DNA of 64,000 bases from Scytonema sp. UIC 10036 (lineage in GTDB: Bacteria > Cyanobacteriota > Cyanobacteriia > Cyanobacteriales > Nostocaceae): the NCBI RefSeq assembly GCF_009725235.1, contig NZ_WJFC01000010.1, positions 62,001-126,000 on the forward strand, written 5' to 3'. Each line of letters opens with the position of its first letter. Position 1 is the stretch's first letter. The position numbers and the translations under genes are program-made. The notes beneath the pieces were generated by a model. The model ran no database searches. It worked only from the letters and a program-made list of their open reading frames with translations, and was not told the DNA's origin. Below, piece by piece: positions 37,904 through 46,860 of this stretch.

Positions 37904-39200
37904 TTGCGTATTGACGATATTCCTGTGATAGTGGAGTGGCTCAAACAGATGGATCTAGCCAAATGTATTGACCAAAAACTGAGTGAACCACAGGTCAATC
38001 ACAAAGGGCTGAGTTACGGTCAATTGGGTGTATTGTTATTAACATACATCATTACCCAGTCAGACCATCGGTTGAGTGCCGTGGAACCTTGGGTGCAAAC
38101 ACATCGAAGGATTTTAGAGTTAACTACAGGGTGGTCAATAGGAGAAAAAGATACTACTGATGACCGATTGGCAAGGGATGTCGTTGAGCTAGGGAAGCAG
38201 TCACACGCAAGAGTGGAAATTGAGATAAAGCTAGGACGGCATCTAATTCGTGCCTACGAATTGCCAACTGTTGTAGCACGAGCGGATACAAGTAGTTTTA
38301 GTGTGAATCATACTCCAGGAGATTCAGTTGAAGAAAACCTACTGCGTTATGGCTATTCCAAAGACTTTCGCCCAGACTTGTTACAGTATCGTCAATTATT
38401 AGCAACCCTCGACCCAATGGGAATGCCATTGGTTAGCGCTACCCTTGAAGGGAATGGAGCCGATGACCCATTATATTTTCCCACTTGGGAAAAAATGGTG
38501 AAAGTGATTGGGCATAAAAAGTTCGTCTTTATTGCCGATTGCAAAGCAGGTTCGATTGCAACTCGCGCTCAAATTGCAGCAAATGGAGGTATTTACTGCT
38601 TCCCTGTTCCCATGAGTGGACAACACCCTCAATATCTTCAGCAATGGGTACTAGATCCACCTACAGAAAATGTGGAGATTCGTTTACCAAGGGCACGATG
38701 AAGAAGAACCTGCAGCGTCCAAGGGTTTTGAAGTGGAGTTAGGTAAGTTTTGGTTCAACGAAGAAACTAACAAGTGGGTACGTTGGCATGAACGCTATTT
38801 GGTAGTTTATTCTGCTAGCCTTGCAGCATCTGCTATCCGTGGTCAACAGCAACGCATCAATAATGCTCAAACGGCTCTCAATAAATTAGCAGCCAAACCA
38901 GGAGCAGATCCACAAGCACTAGCGCATAAAGTAGAAAACATACTTGAGCGCTATCGTGTCAAAGATTTTTTCCAGACCAGAATTACAGAACAAATCATTC
39001 AACAAACTCGTTATATCGGACGAGGACGACCATCCAAAAATTCTCCAACTGAAGAAGTAACCAGTATTTGTCTTCAACTTCATATCCAACAAGTTGATGA
39101 CGCGATAAAAGAGGCAGAAACGTTGGCAGGGTCCCCGAACCCTAATTTTGCCACTTTCAGCAATCTTTCCAAGTTCTTTACAATTGCTTCTTATTGTTAG
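37904..39200 (+). pseudogene. Broken DDE transposase (IS1634-like, DUF4277)
   Basis: The first frame (37904-38701) carries DUF4277 (RIDDIPVIVEWLKQMDLAKCIDQKL) and DDE transposase signatures (VVARADTSSFSVN, YSKDFRPDLLQYRQLLATLDPMGMPLVSATLEGNGAD). A frameshift near 38690-38700 moves the rest to another frame (YQGHDEEEPA..RWHERYLVVYSASLAASA, 38670-39200). The start is also damaged: an upstream ATG frame stops at once, leaving only a TTG. The C-terminus is cut at about 39130, where non-homologous sequence begins. No complete element ends are seen. The transposase is inactive. Confidence 0.85.
39166..39195 (+). promoter_or_regulatory. Shared upstream motif, copy 2 (CCAAGTTCTTTACAATT)
   Basis: TTTCCAAGTTCTTTACAATT followed by GCTTCTTATT, 57 bases before the HtrA-type gene. 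It is nearly identical over 30 bases to 41751-41780 and partly to 34539-34568. TTTACA could be a -35 element or half of an RpaB/HLR1-like site, but no standard -10 follows at 17 bases. Confidence 0.45.
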
Positions 39201-39251
39201 AGACGCAAATTTACAAGATGAAGAACTGTAAAACCCAGACATTTTTAGCTT

Positions 39252-40505
39252 ATGAAAACTTCAAAGCATAATTTTCAAGATCGCTTGAAATCGAACATTG
39301 GCTCTACCGCAAATAACCATGTGAATGGACGTAACAGGAAAAAACCGATGACTTACCTGGGTTTAGCATTGGTTGTAGCCGGAACAGCAATTACAGTTAC
39401 AGGTATGCACCCACTGCAAGCACCACAAGCGGCACTAGCAGTGACTCAAAATCCACCAGATAACTTAGCAACCGCTCGATCTTCTAACTTTATTACAGAA
39501 GTTGTCGATCGCGTTGGTCCTGCGGTAGTACGGATTGATTCAACTCACACAGTCAAGCATCCCACATCTGATATTTTTAACGATCCCTTCTTTCGGGAAT
39601 TTTTTGGTTCTGAAGTCCCCTCTCCACCATCCAAAGAAATTGTTCAAGGAGTTGGTTCTGGTTTCATCTTGAATTCTAATGGTGAAGTTTTAACCAACGC
39701 TCATGTGGTTAATGGCGCAGATACAGTCACAGTCACCTTGAAGGATGGGCGTAGTTTTAAAGGTCAGGTGATGGGAGCCGATCCTGTTACGGATGTTGCT
39801 GTTGTTAAAATTAAATCTAATAACTTACCTACAATCCCTTTAGGGAACTCCGAGCAACTCAAACCAGGAGAATGGGCTATAGCTATTGGCAACCCTTTGG
39901 GTTTGGATAATACGGTCACGGAAGGTATAATTAGTGCTACGGGTCGCTCTAGTTCTCAAGTAGGAGTTCCGAGCGAGCGAGTTAACTTTATTCAAACTGA
40001 TGCAGCAATTAATCCCGGTAATTCAGGCGGACCCTTGCTCAATTCCCAAGGACAAGCCATCGGTATAAACACGGCTATTATTCAAAATGCTCAAGGTTTG
40101 GGCTTTGCAATCCCAATCAATACTGCCAAACATATTGCCAATCAATTAATCGCTAAAGGTAAAGTCGAACACGCTTATTTGGGTGTTCAAATGGTTACGT
40201 TAACACCAGAGTTAAAACAACAAATTAACAACAATCCTAATGCTCCTCTGAGTGTTGACGAATCTCAAGGTGTTTTAGTCGTTAAAGTTGTTCCTGAATC
40301 TCCTGCAGCCAAAGGCGGAATTCGTGCAGGTGATGTAATTGTGAAGGTAAATAATGAATCTATAAATAAAGCGGACAAGCTGCAACAAACTGTAGAAGAG
40401 ACATCTATTGGTAGCAATCTACAATTAGAAATTCGGCGTAACGGTCAAACTCTCAATCTTGGTATCAAACCAGGTGCGTTACCCAATACTCAGCAAGAAG
40501 GATAG
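39252..40505 (+). CDS. HtrA/Deg-family serine protease (HhoA-like)
   Basis: 417 residues. An N-terminal membrane/signal segment (YLGLALVVAGTAITVTGM) is followed by the trypsin-like core with catalytic His in LTNAHVVNG, Asp in VTDVAVVKI and Ser in INPGNSGGPLLNS, and one PDZ domain (SVDESQGVLVVKVVPESPAAKGGIRAGDVIVKVN). It degrades or refolds damaged proteins in the periplasm or thylakoid lumen. One PDZ and the cyanobacterial N-terminus fit HhoA/HhoB/HtrA of Synechocystis; which of the three is unclear. It is preceded by the shared motif at 39166 and followed by a sigma factor gene 88 bases on, which suggests a stress setting. Confidence 0.93.
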   Translation: MKTSKHNFQDRLKSNIGSTANNHVNGRNRKKPMTYLGLALVVAGTAITVTGMHPLQAPQAALAVTQNPPDNLATARSSNFITEVVDRVGPAVVRIDSTHTVKHPTSDIFNDPFFREFFGSEVPSPPSKEIVQGVGSGFILNSNGEVLTNAHVVNGADTVTVTLKDGRSFKGQVMGADPVTDVAVVKIKSNNLPTIPLGNSEQLKPGEWAIAIGNPLGLDNTVTEGIISATGRSSSQVGVPSERVNFIQTDAAINPGNSGGPLLNSQGQAIGINTAIIQNAQGLGFAIPINTAKHIANQLIAKGKVEHAYLGVQMVTLTPELKQQINNNPNAPLSVDESQGVLVVKVVPESPAAKGGIRAGDVIVKVNNESINKADKLQQTVEETSIGSNLQLEIRRNGQTLNLGIKPGALPNTQQEG

Positions 40506-40593
40506 ATTGAGTCATAGCAATTAGGTGTGTATGCTCTAAACATTAAGTTTGGATAATTTAGCATAAATTTCTTCAATAAAGGTTTACTTAAGC

Positions 40594-41595
40594 ATGTCTA
40601 TCTCAACATCACAACCAAGTTCTACTCACCACGCCACACAAAATTCATTTTCTCACAAAACCGATATAGTAGGCACTTTTCTTCGAGAGATAGGACGCAT
40701 TCCTTTACTCACCTACGAACAAGAAATTAATTTAAGCAAGCAGGTTCAGCTTTTGATAGCTTTGCAGTCCGTGAAAAAAGAACTGACTGTTCAATTAAAA
40801 CGAGAACCGACACTTTCAGAGTGGGCTATTTCAGCTCGGGTGAGTGAGTCAGGGCTGCTAGAATGTCTTAGTGAAGGACAACAAGCTAAGGAGAAAATCA
40901 TTCAGGCTAATCTGAGATTTGTGGTAGCGATCGCTAAAAAGTATCAAAGGCGCAATTTAGATTTTCTTGACTTAGTTCAAGAAGGAACTTTGGGTTTAGA
41001 AAGAGGAATTGAGAAATTCGATCCAACCCGTGGGTATAAACTTTCCACGTATATTTACTGGTGGATTCGTCAGGGAATTACAAGAGCGATCGCAGATAAA
41101 GGACGCACAGTCCGATTGCCTATTCACATAACCGAGAAACTCAACAAAATCAAGCGTGTTCAGAGCGAGTTATTTCAAAAACTAGGTCGCATTCCTACCT
41201 TCACTGAAATTGCCTTAGCATTGAATTTACCACCAAACCAAATTCGTGACTATTTACTCTCTGCACGTCAACCAATTTCTCTAGATTTACCAATTGGAGA
41301 GGAACAAAATACAGAATTCCAGGAGCTACTAGAGTATAAAGGACCTTCCCCAGAAAACTATGCGGCTCAAGAATCTCTTCGCCAAGACTTGCAAAAGTTA
41401 TTATCAAAACTGACTCCCCAACAACGAGAAATATTAACCTTACGTTTTGGTTTAGCAGATGGGCATGAATTTTCTCTAGAGCAGATTTGCCGACGAATGG
41501 GCATTAGTCGAGAACGAGTACGACAGATAGAAAAACAAGCTTTGAAGCGGTTACAACTACAAGGCGATCTGGTGCGCGGCTATTTAGCTAGTTAA
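40594..41595 (+). CDS. Group 2 RNA polymerase sigma factor
   Basis: 333 residues of the RpoD-like type. Region 1.2 is DIVGTFLREIGRIPLLTYEQEI; region 2 is QANLRFVVAIAKKYQRRNLDFLDLVQEGTLGLERGIEKFDPTRGYKLSTYIYWWIRQGITRAI; region 3 is RLPIHITEKLNKIK; region 4 is LTPQQREILTLRFGL..MGISRERVRQIEKQAL. The absence of the long N-terminal region 1.1 puts it in group 2 (SigB/C/D/E), used for stress and nutrient responses. Which paralogue it is cannot be decided here. Confidence 0.92.
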   Translation: MSISTSQPSSTHHATQNSFSHKTDIVGTFLREIGRIPLLTYEQEINLSKQVQLLIALQSVKKELTVQLKREPTLSEWAISARVSESGLLECLSEGQQAKEKIIQANLRFVVAIAKKYQRRNLDFLDLVQEGTLGLERGIEKFDPTRGYKLSTYIYWWIRQGITRAIADKGRTVRLPIHITEKLNKIKRVQSELFQKLGRIPTFTEIALALNLPPNQIRDYLLSARQPISLDLPIGEEQNTEFQELLEYKGPSPENYAAQESLRQDLQKLLSKLTPQQREILTLRFGLADGHEFSLEQICRRMGISRERVRQIEKQALKRLQLQGDLVRGYLAS

Positions 41596-41625
41596 TAGGC
41601 TATAGCAATCTTATTTGAGATCCAA

Positions 41626-41681
41626 ACAAGGGAGACAAGGAGGACAAGGAAGACAAGGAGGACAAGGAGGACAAGGAAGAG
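41626..41681. repeat. GGA(G/A)GACAAG minisatellite
   Basis: Five or more copies of a 9-base unit (GGAGGACAA and GGAAGACAA variants) downstream of the sigma factor gene. It is the complement of the tract that runs into the DUF6816 gene at 50545-50605. Confidence 0.7.
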
Positions 41682-41750
41682 GTGTTTGTAAATCATTTAG
41701 GACTGCTATGTATAATTCTCGAAAGAATTCAAAACGATCCACACAAAATA

Positions 41751-41780
41751 TTCCCAAGTTCTTTACAATTCCTTCCTATT
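41751..41780 (+). promoter_or_regulatory. Shared upstream motif, copy 3 (CCCAAGTTCTTTACAATT)
   Basis: TTCCCAAGTTCTTTACAATT followed by CCTTCCTATT, 100 bases before the start of the small secreted protein. It matches 39166-39195 at about 26 of 30 positions. Confidence 0.45.
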
Positions 41781-41879
41781 TTTGAAGATGCTGAAGAACA
41801 AGAAGCTACAAAACCGCAAAGCTTAAAGATTTTTCGTGGTTTTGTTAGGAGGAACCATACACTTTTTTCAAGGAAATAT

Positions 41880-42254
41880 ATGAACAAAAAACTTGTACTG
41901 AATTTGCTTTCTAGTTCTACAATTTTTACATCACTCATGTCTACGCTAGCAGTCATTAATCCTGCCCATGCTGCTACTACAACTCAGCGATTACTCCACA
42001 CTAACGATGGTCGTACTTGTATCAGTCATCCACATGGTAGCACCTCTTTTGTCTGCATTAAAGCTTCACAGAGCCAGCAAGCATCTGCTACCAATTCATC
42101 AACCGTTACTGTGGGAATATCAGACTCGAATGTAGCTATGTTGGACTTTACTGAAGAGGAAAGCAACTCTGCCATTCAATTATTTGGTTGTGACTGTCCG
42201 TATTGTATAAATTCTCTACGTCAGCTACGTGGTACTGGAAACTTAGTGTACTAG
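41880..42254 (+). CDS. Small secreted protein with C-terminal CxCxxC motif
   Basis: 124 residues from the ATG at 41880 (AAGGA 6 bases upstream; an in-frame extension to 41682 lacks coding character). A signal peptide ends in AHA-A. The mature protein has HTNDGRTCISHPHGSTSFVCIKA near its start, then a Thr/Ser-rich linker, and ends in LFGCDCPYCINSLRQLRGTGNLVY. The four spaced Cys residues suggest metal binding or a disulphide fold. No family recognised. Confidence 0.55.
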   Translation: MNKKLVLNLLSSSTIFTSLMSTLAVINPAHAATTTQRLLHTNDGRTCISHPHGSTSFVCIKASQSQQASATNSSTVTVGISDSNVAMLDFTEEESNSAIQLFGCDCPYCINSLRQLRGTGNLVY

Positions 42255-42338
42255 TAGTTTAACGTTCTGCGGCTAATCGTATTGCCTTGTATATCAGTTC
42301 ATCAAGTTTTACAACTTTTAAGAAAGGAAAAAAAAGCA

Positions 42339-43073
42339 ATGGATGGTAGTTTAATCCTATTCAACATTCTCAATCCGCCAGTTTTATTCTTCTTTATGGG
42401 AATGTTGGCGGTTTTGTTGAAATCTGACTTAGAAATCCCTCAACCCTTACCCAAATTATTTTCTCTTTATTTACTTTTGGCGATTGGGTTTAAAGGGGGA
42501 CATGAACTTGCAGACAGTGGAATTAACTTGCAAATATCACTCACTCTCATAGCCTCTATTGTCATGGCTTCAATCGTCCCAGTATATACCTTCTTTATCC
42601 TGAGACTCAAGCTTGACTACTATAATGCAGCTGCGATCGCAGCCACTTATGGTTCTATCAGTGCAGTCACTTTTATTACTGCTAGCTCGTTTCTTGAAAA
42701 ATTGCACATTTCTTACGGAGGGCATATGGTTGCAGCATTAGCCCTTATGGAATCCCCGGCGATTATTGTTGGCTTAATTCTCGTGAGAGCCTTTGCCCAT
42801 AAAACACAAGGTGAAGAAGAATTCTCTTGGGGTAAAGTTCTGCACGAGGCTTTTTTAAATGGATCTGTTTTTCTACTCGTTGGTAGTTTGATAGTGGGAT
42901 TGCTCACGGGGGACAAAGGTTGGGAAAAGCTACAACCGTTCACTCAAGGAATTTTCTATGGTGCGCTGACATTCTTTTTACTTGACATGGGATTAGTTGC
43001 TGCTAGAAGAATTAAAGAATTGAGCAAAACAGGCTCTTTCTTGATAGGATTTTCCGTCAGATTGAAAATTTAG
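42339..43073 (+). pseudogene. Truncated SbtA-family sodium/bicarbonate permease
   Basis: The frame starts at the ATG at 42339 (AAGGAAA upstream) and runs 244 residues. It has seven or so membrane helices matching the Sbt_1/DUF897 permease family (MDGSLILFNILNPPVLFFFMGMLAVLLKSDLEIP, SISAVTFITASSFLEKL, ALALMESPAIIVGLILVRAFAHK, ALTFFLLDMGLVAARRIKEL). Full-length members have about 320-370 residues with further helices. Here homology stops near 43048 and the frame ends in SVRLKI, encoded by sequence from a carbonic anhydrase gene. It is probably inactive, since the second half of the transport core is missing. Confidence 0.75.
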
Positions 43074-43252
43074 AAACTTATCCCGTGATTCGTTCTAAAT
43101 TACACGCAGGTCAGTTATCTCTTCATGCTTGGGTTTATGAAATAGAAACAGGACAAATAGTTGCTTACGATGCTGATAATCGTAAGTTTGTTCCTCTGAG
43201 TTCCGATCCATTTCCCGTTCCCGATCCTTTGGCTTGTTTGCAAGCTAGGTAA
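43052..43252 (+). pseudogene. C-terminal fragment of a beta-carbonic anhydrase
   Basis: 66 residues in the frame next to the truncated permease: FRQIENLETYPVIRSKLHAGQLSLHAWVYEIETGQIVAYDADN, matching the last helix-strand of cyanobacterial beta-carbonic anhydrases (NL.TYP.IR..I..G.L..HGW.Y.I.TG.V.AYD). The zinc-binding core (CxDSR, HxxC) is absent. The junction with the permease is abrupt, within a few bases of 43050. It is a non-functional remnant. Confidence 0.65.
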
Positions 43253-43381
43253 TCTTCCAGAGAATTTATATTTTTTTGAGTAGGTAGACAAATAGAGTAA
43301 AGCTTAATCCAAACCTTGTTAGAATTTTATCTTCTATTTGAAACTTAAATAAAATTTAATCTACCTACTTTCATCATTATT

Positions 43382-43606
43382 TTATTTACAGATATTTTTG
43401 TGGGATTCCATTCACCACATGGATGGGAAGTCATTCTAGAAAGCATGGCAAGTCATTTAGGTATTCCTGCAGATAGAAATATTATTTTCCTTTTCATTGC
43501 AACATTTCCTGTAATTCTGGATACTATCTTCAAGTATTGGGTTTTCCGCTATCTGAATCAGATATCACCTTCAGCAGTGGCAACACTCAAAAATATGAAT
43601 GAGTAA
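43382..43606 (+). pseudogene. C-terminal fragment of PxcA/CemA proton-extrusion protein
   Basis: The frame is open from about 43349, with recognisable homology from [20 protein letters not shown] to the end ([37 protein letters not shown]). This is the conserved tail of cyanobacterial PxcA and chloroplast CemA, whose full length is over 400 residues. PxcA supports light-driven proton extrusion and inorganic-carbon uptake. There is no start codon or N-terminal part nearby, so it is a remnant. Confidence 0.7.
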
Positions 43607-43644
43607 AGAAGCAATTGCGGCTAAAACCTAATAACTCTCTCTTC

Positions 43645-43725
43645 TCTTACCTCTGCGTACTCTGCGGCTGGGCGGTTAAAAAGCATACTTTTGAACTGCA
43701 GAGGCGCTGAGAGCGCAGAGAGTGA
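43645..43725. repeat. CTCTGCG/CGCAGAG inverted repeat block
   Basis: Part of the 300-base gap 43607-43906. CCTCTGCGTACTCTGCGG is answered by CTGCAGAGGCGCTGAGAGCG and CAGAGAG in inverted orientation about 40 bases on, a common cyanobacterial intergenic element. The rest of the gap holds a TTCTTTACAATT match at 43849-43860 upstream of the next gene. Confidence 0.5.
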
Positions 43726-43906
43726 AGATGAGGAATTGCCGCCTGAATCAAAAAACTTCTGGGACCCTAAGTATGTCACATTTAGAAAAGTATAAAAAAT
43801 TTCTACAACTCAAAAATTACTCCTTGGGGTACTGGTAAGAATGCGGATTTCTTTACAATTTCCTTGAAGTTGTGATTAATTAAGCATTCTTCAAGGAGGC
43901 TTTACA

Positions 43907-44425
43907 GTGCAAACCCTAAATTATATTAACCGACCTATCTTAAAACGAGGTTCTACTGGTTTAGCAGTGGAAGAGTTACAAGAACTTCTGAAGAAAAGAG
44001 TTCCTATTCTTGATTGTATCGATTACTTAGATGTTAACGGTATCTTTTGCAAAACGACTGAAGTTGCTGTCAAAGTTTTCCAGTTTCGCGTTTTTCTAGA
44101 CGATGATGGTATTGTCGGTTTAAAAACGTGGCAGGCTCTTGACCTGGGTGAACGCCTAAACTTACCACTATTGCGTTACGGTAGCTATAGTAAGGATGTT
44201 GCTATGGTTCAAAATGTTCTTAAATTTAGTCCCATCGTTCAAGATTACATGGGTTTTAACGGTTATTACTTCGGGGCTACTGATGGCAAATTTGGTGTAA
44301 AAACCGAACAAGCCGTAAAAGCATTCCAAGAAGAAAAAGAATTATTGGTAGATGGAACGATTGGTGCTAACACGTGGAAACAGATGATGCATTTAGCAGG
44401 TATTATTAGCAACCTTTATCTGTAA
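43907..44425 (+). CDS. Peptidoglycan-binding domain protein (two PG_binding_1 repeats)
   Basis: 172 residues with a GTG start supported by AAGGAGG 7 bases upstream. It has two copies of the PG_binding_1 fold: LKRGSTGLAVEELQELL..DVNGIFCKTTEVAVKVFQ..DGIVGLKTWQAL, then LRYGSYSKDVAMVQNVL..GATDGKFGVKTEQAVKAFQEEKELLVDGTIGANTWKQM. There is no catalytic domain and no clear signal peptide, so it may bind cell wall as a partner protein or be exported by another route. Confidence 0.85.
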   Translation: MQTLNYINRPILKRGSTGLAVEELQELLKKRVPILDCIDYLDVNGIFCKTTEVAVKVFQFRVFLDDDGIVGLKTWQALDLGERLNLPLLRYGSYSKDVAMVQNVLKFSPIVQDYMGFNGYYFGATDGKFGVKTEQAVKAFQEEKELLVDGTIGANTWKQMMHLAGIISNLYL

Positions 44426-44583
44426 ATATGATAGGCTCGAAGTGATAAATCTTGCTGATTATCTTTATCTTAAAAGAGTCTTATATTACAAACAGAATTT
44501 TACGTAGCGCTCTAAAATTTCTCTGTAGTAATGTTTGCTAGTTGAACACAAGAATTTGGAATTTACAGATCCTGAAAAAATAT

Positions 44584-44739
44584 ATGACTACAAACAATCC
44601 CATCCGGAAAAATCCTCTCCCACTACCAGCAACTCTAGCACGTCGCAACAAGCCTGATGTCGATTTAGGTGCGATCGCTAGAAGTGCATCAGTGCAGACA
44701 AATTTACTTGCTAAGATTACCAGACCGCGATACGTATAA
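44584..44739 (+). CDS. Possible small protein (doubtful)
   Basis: 51 residues (PIRKNPLPLPATLARRNKPDVDLGAIARSAS), or 65 if it starts at 44542. There is no good ribosome site and no family recognised. It lies in the otherwise empty 377-base gap 44426-44802. It could be a chance frame. Confidence 0.2.
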   Translation: MTTNNPIRKNPLPLPATLARRNKPDVDLGAIARSASVQTNLLAKITRPRYV

Positions 44740-44744
44740 ATTCT

Positions 44745-44772
44745 GTAAAGACGCGCCATGACGCATCTCTAC
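44745..44772. repeat. GTAAAGACGCGCCATGACGC hairpin repeat
   Basis: An imperfect palindrome (GTAAAGACGCG-CCATGA-CGCATCTCTAC), same family as 30254-30278 and 57468-57495, between the doubtful small frame and the 3' end of the isochorismatase-like gene. Confidence 0.6.
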
Positions 44773-44802
44773 ATTTTGGCATTTTGTGAGTAAGGTGAAC
44801 CT

Positions 44803-45459
44803 TTATCGGTTGGCAGCACTATGTTGTTGATTTTGTATAGATTTCCAAGTAGATTGAGTAACTTCTAACATACCCCATTGAGGTAGGTGTTGTTGATAAA
44901 TTGCTAGCAATCCCTTCGCTGTGTGTTCAATGGCCCAGTCTTGTTGTAATTCACAAGCAACACTCAGCCAGTTTGTTACTTTCACACCGTGCTGTGTTAG
45001 GTTGGCGATCGAGGAGTGCAAAACGATGTTAGAATAGTTACCTGATGCATCAATCACCAAACGCACGTCATAACCCTCACTCGCCATTGATTTGGCTGGG
45101 ATGCCAATACAAAAATCTGCAGTAATACCAGCCGCAATCACCTTTTTGCGACCTGTGGCTTCGATCGCTCCCCGAATCCGTTCATCATGCCAGGAATTAA
45201 TCTTAGTGCGGTAAATGGGTTGTACATCTGGGAAGAGTTCTTGAATTTCTGGGATAATTGGACCTAAAGGACCAGCCGGACCCATTGCTGCTGCTGTAAG
45301 AACAACGGGAATATTGTGTAGCTTGAGTACCTTAGCAAGAGCGATCGAGTTATTGCGTAGATGAATAGGGTCAATGTCTCCTGTAAAAAGCATTAGCCCT
45401 GCTTGGTGGTCGATGAGCAAAGCACAGGCATTATTGCTATCCAACATCTCATAAGTCAT
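44803..45459 (-). CDS. Isochorismatase-like cysteine hydrolase
   Basis: 218 residues from the ATG at 45459, chosen because GGGAGACG precedes it; an in-frame ATG at 45501 is possible. The catalytic triad of the family is visible: Asp in ACALLIDHQAGLM, Lys in IYRTKINSW and Cys in AGITADFCIGIPA. It resembles YcaC-type hydrolases of unknown substrate. An AraC regulator lies upstream on the same strand and may control it. Confidence 0.88.
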   Translation of the reverse strand: MTYEMLDSNNACALLIDHQAGLMLFTGDIDPIHLRNNSIALAKVLKLHNIPVVLTAAAMGPAGPLGPIIPEIQELFPDVQPIYRTKINSWHDERIRGAIEATGRKKVIAAGITADFCIGIPAKSMASEGYDVRLVIDASGNYSNIVLHSSIANLTQHGVKVTNWLSVACELQQDWAIEHTAKGLLAIYQQHLPQWGMLEVTQSTWKSIQNQQHSAANR

Positions 45460-45717
45460 GCCACGTCTCCCGTTAATGTAATTTTCTTTTCTATAGTCCA
45501 ACTATTGCTGACTTAGCTTTTACGACTGGGCAAGTCGCGTTGTGCCAGTCAGTTTGACTGTTAGGTGAAAGTTATTGACTACTCCCACAAATAGTAGCGA
45601 TCGCGGCTTACTTTGTCTTTCTCAAATCTTGCTAAAATTTCTCCTATCTTGCTATCTGGCGCATTTACCAATAAAATCCCCCTAGGGATAGATTTATTAC
45701 CATCCCCAAAACATAAC

Positions 45718-46671
45718 TTAGAGTAATTGTCGGTAGACAAAGGGTGCCATGCCCATACGTTTGCGGAAAAATGTTGTTAGTTGTTGTTGATTGGTAAACC
45801 CCAAGCGATTGCTAATCTCGGCGATCGATAACTCCTGCTTTGCAAGTAATTGCTTTGCTATTTCAAGGCGACGTTGAGAGACATACTGCCAGGGTGTAAG
45901 CCCGGTAGATTGCTTGAATAAGCGGGAGAAGTGATACTTACTCATCCCAATTTGGCTTGCCATTGCCTGCAATGAGATATCGTCTGTCAAGTGTTCGTTA
46001 ATATATTCAATAATTTGTTGTAATTTAGTTTTGGGAAGCCCGTTGTTGTGTTTCCAAGTTGTTGGTTTTTGAGTTGAATACCGTTGTAGTAGATGAACTG
46101 CTAGCAAGTTGGCTGCTGATTCAACGTAAAGGCGATTTCGTATTTCATGAGAAGCAAGTTCTAACAGTAACGCCAGCCCAAGACTGTGAATTAGAGGGTC
46201 GGATATTTGATGTAGAGGCACAAGTTCAATGCTGTCTTTACTAGTCGATTCTTCAGCAATGCGAGTCATCAATGCAGGTTTGAGGGCGACAAGAGCATAC
46301 TCAGCTTCTCCATGTATCCACACCCTATGATGAACTTGAGCCGGAAGCAGAAAAGCTTCACCACAGTTCATATAGGAACAATGAAATTTGCCATCTAGCT
46401 TCCGCTCTACTTTCAGTTTGTCGCACTTAGTTATAACTACCAAAATGTGCTGCTTGTGAAAGTGTTCGGGAGTTTCGTGAGTTGGTTGGGAATGATGCTC
46501 AATATTAATCTCATTCCACCCTTTTCCGTAGCTAGAGAGGATGGCTTGATGAGGAAGAATTTTTGAAAGTGAATTTTCAACGGTCGAGTCAATAGCTAAA
46601 GGTTTGTCCTTTGACATTGCTTCTTTTACTCCATATAACCGTTGGGTATCTAAATTTATGTGCTGCATCAA
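45718..46671 (-). CDS. AraC-family transcriptional regulator with cupin domain
   Basis: 317 residues. The N-terminal part is cupin-like (HHSQPTHETPEHFHKQHILVVI, HRVWIHGEAEYALVALKP). The C-terminal double helix-turn-helix is of the AraC type (LQQIIEYINEHLTDDISLQAMASQIGMSKYHFSRLFKQSTGLTPWQYV, then IAEISNRLGFTNQQQLTTFFRKRMGMAP). A small ligand is probably sensed by the cupin. The likely target is the hydrolase gene 258 bases downstream. An internal ATG (MSKDKPLAID) is an alternative start. Confidence 0.9.
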   Translation of the reverse strand: MMQHINLDTQRLYGVKEAMSKDKPLAIDSTVENSLSKILPHQAILSSYGKGWNEINIEHHSQPTHETPEHFHKQHILVVITKCDKLKVERKLDGKFHCSYMNCGEAFLLPAQVHHRVWIHGEAEYALVALKPALMTRIAEESTSKDSIELVPLHQISDPLIHSLGLALLLELASHEIRNRLYVESAANLLAVHLLQRYSTQKPTTWKHNNGLPKTKLQQIIEYINEHLTDDISLQAMASQIGMSKYHFSRLFKQSTGLTPWQYVSQRRLEIAKQLLAKQELSIAEISNRLGFTNQQQLTTFFRKRMGMAPFVYRQLL

Positions 46672-46860
46672 TATGATACCCAGTTAGTCAACTTTCTAAG
46701 TATCCCATAGATTGAAAGTATTTATTTTTTACACTTCACAAAGCCTGTAACGGGGACGTAGATTATTTTAACTTTGCTTGGCTACCGCTATTTATTGAGT
46801 CGATACATTCTGTACGTCCGATCCATCCTCTTTTGTCAAGTTCATTTTTGACAAATTTTA

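Noticed and set aside
37904..39200. Two separate transposase genes
   Set aside because: The two frames are consecutive halves of one transposase split by a frameshift near 38690-38700.
41682..41879. N-terminal extension of the small secreted protein
   Set aside because: It contains the shared upstream motif at 41751 and lies before a clear ribosome site and signal peptide at 41880.
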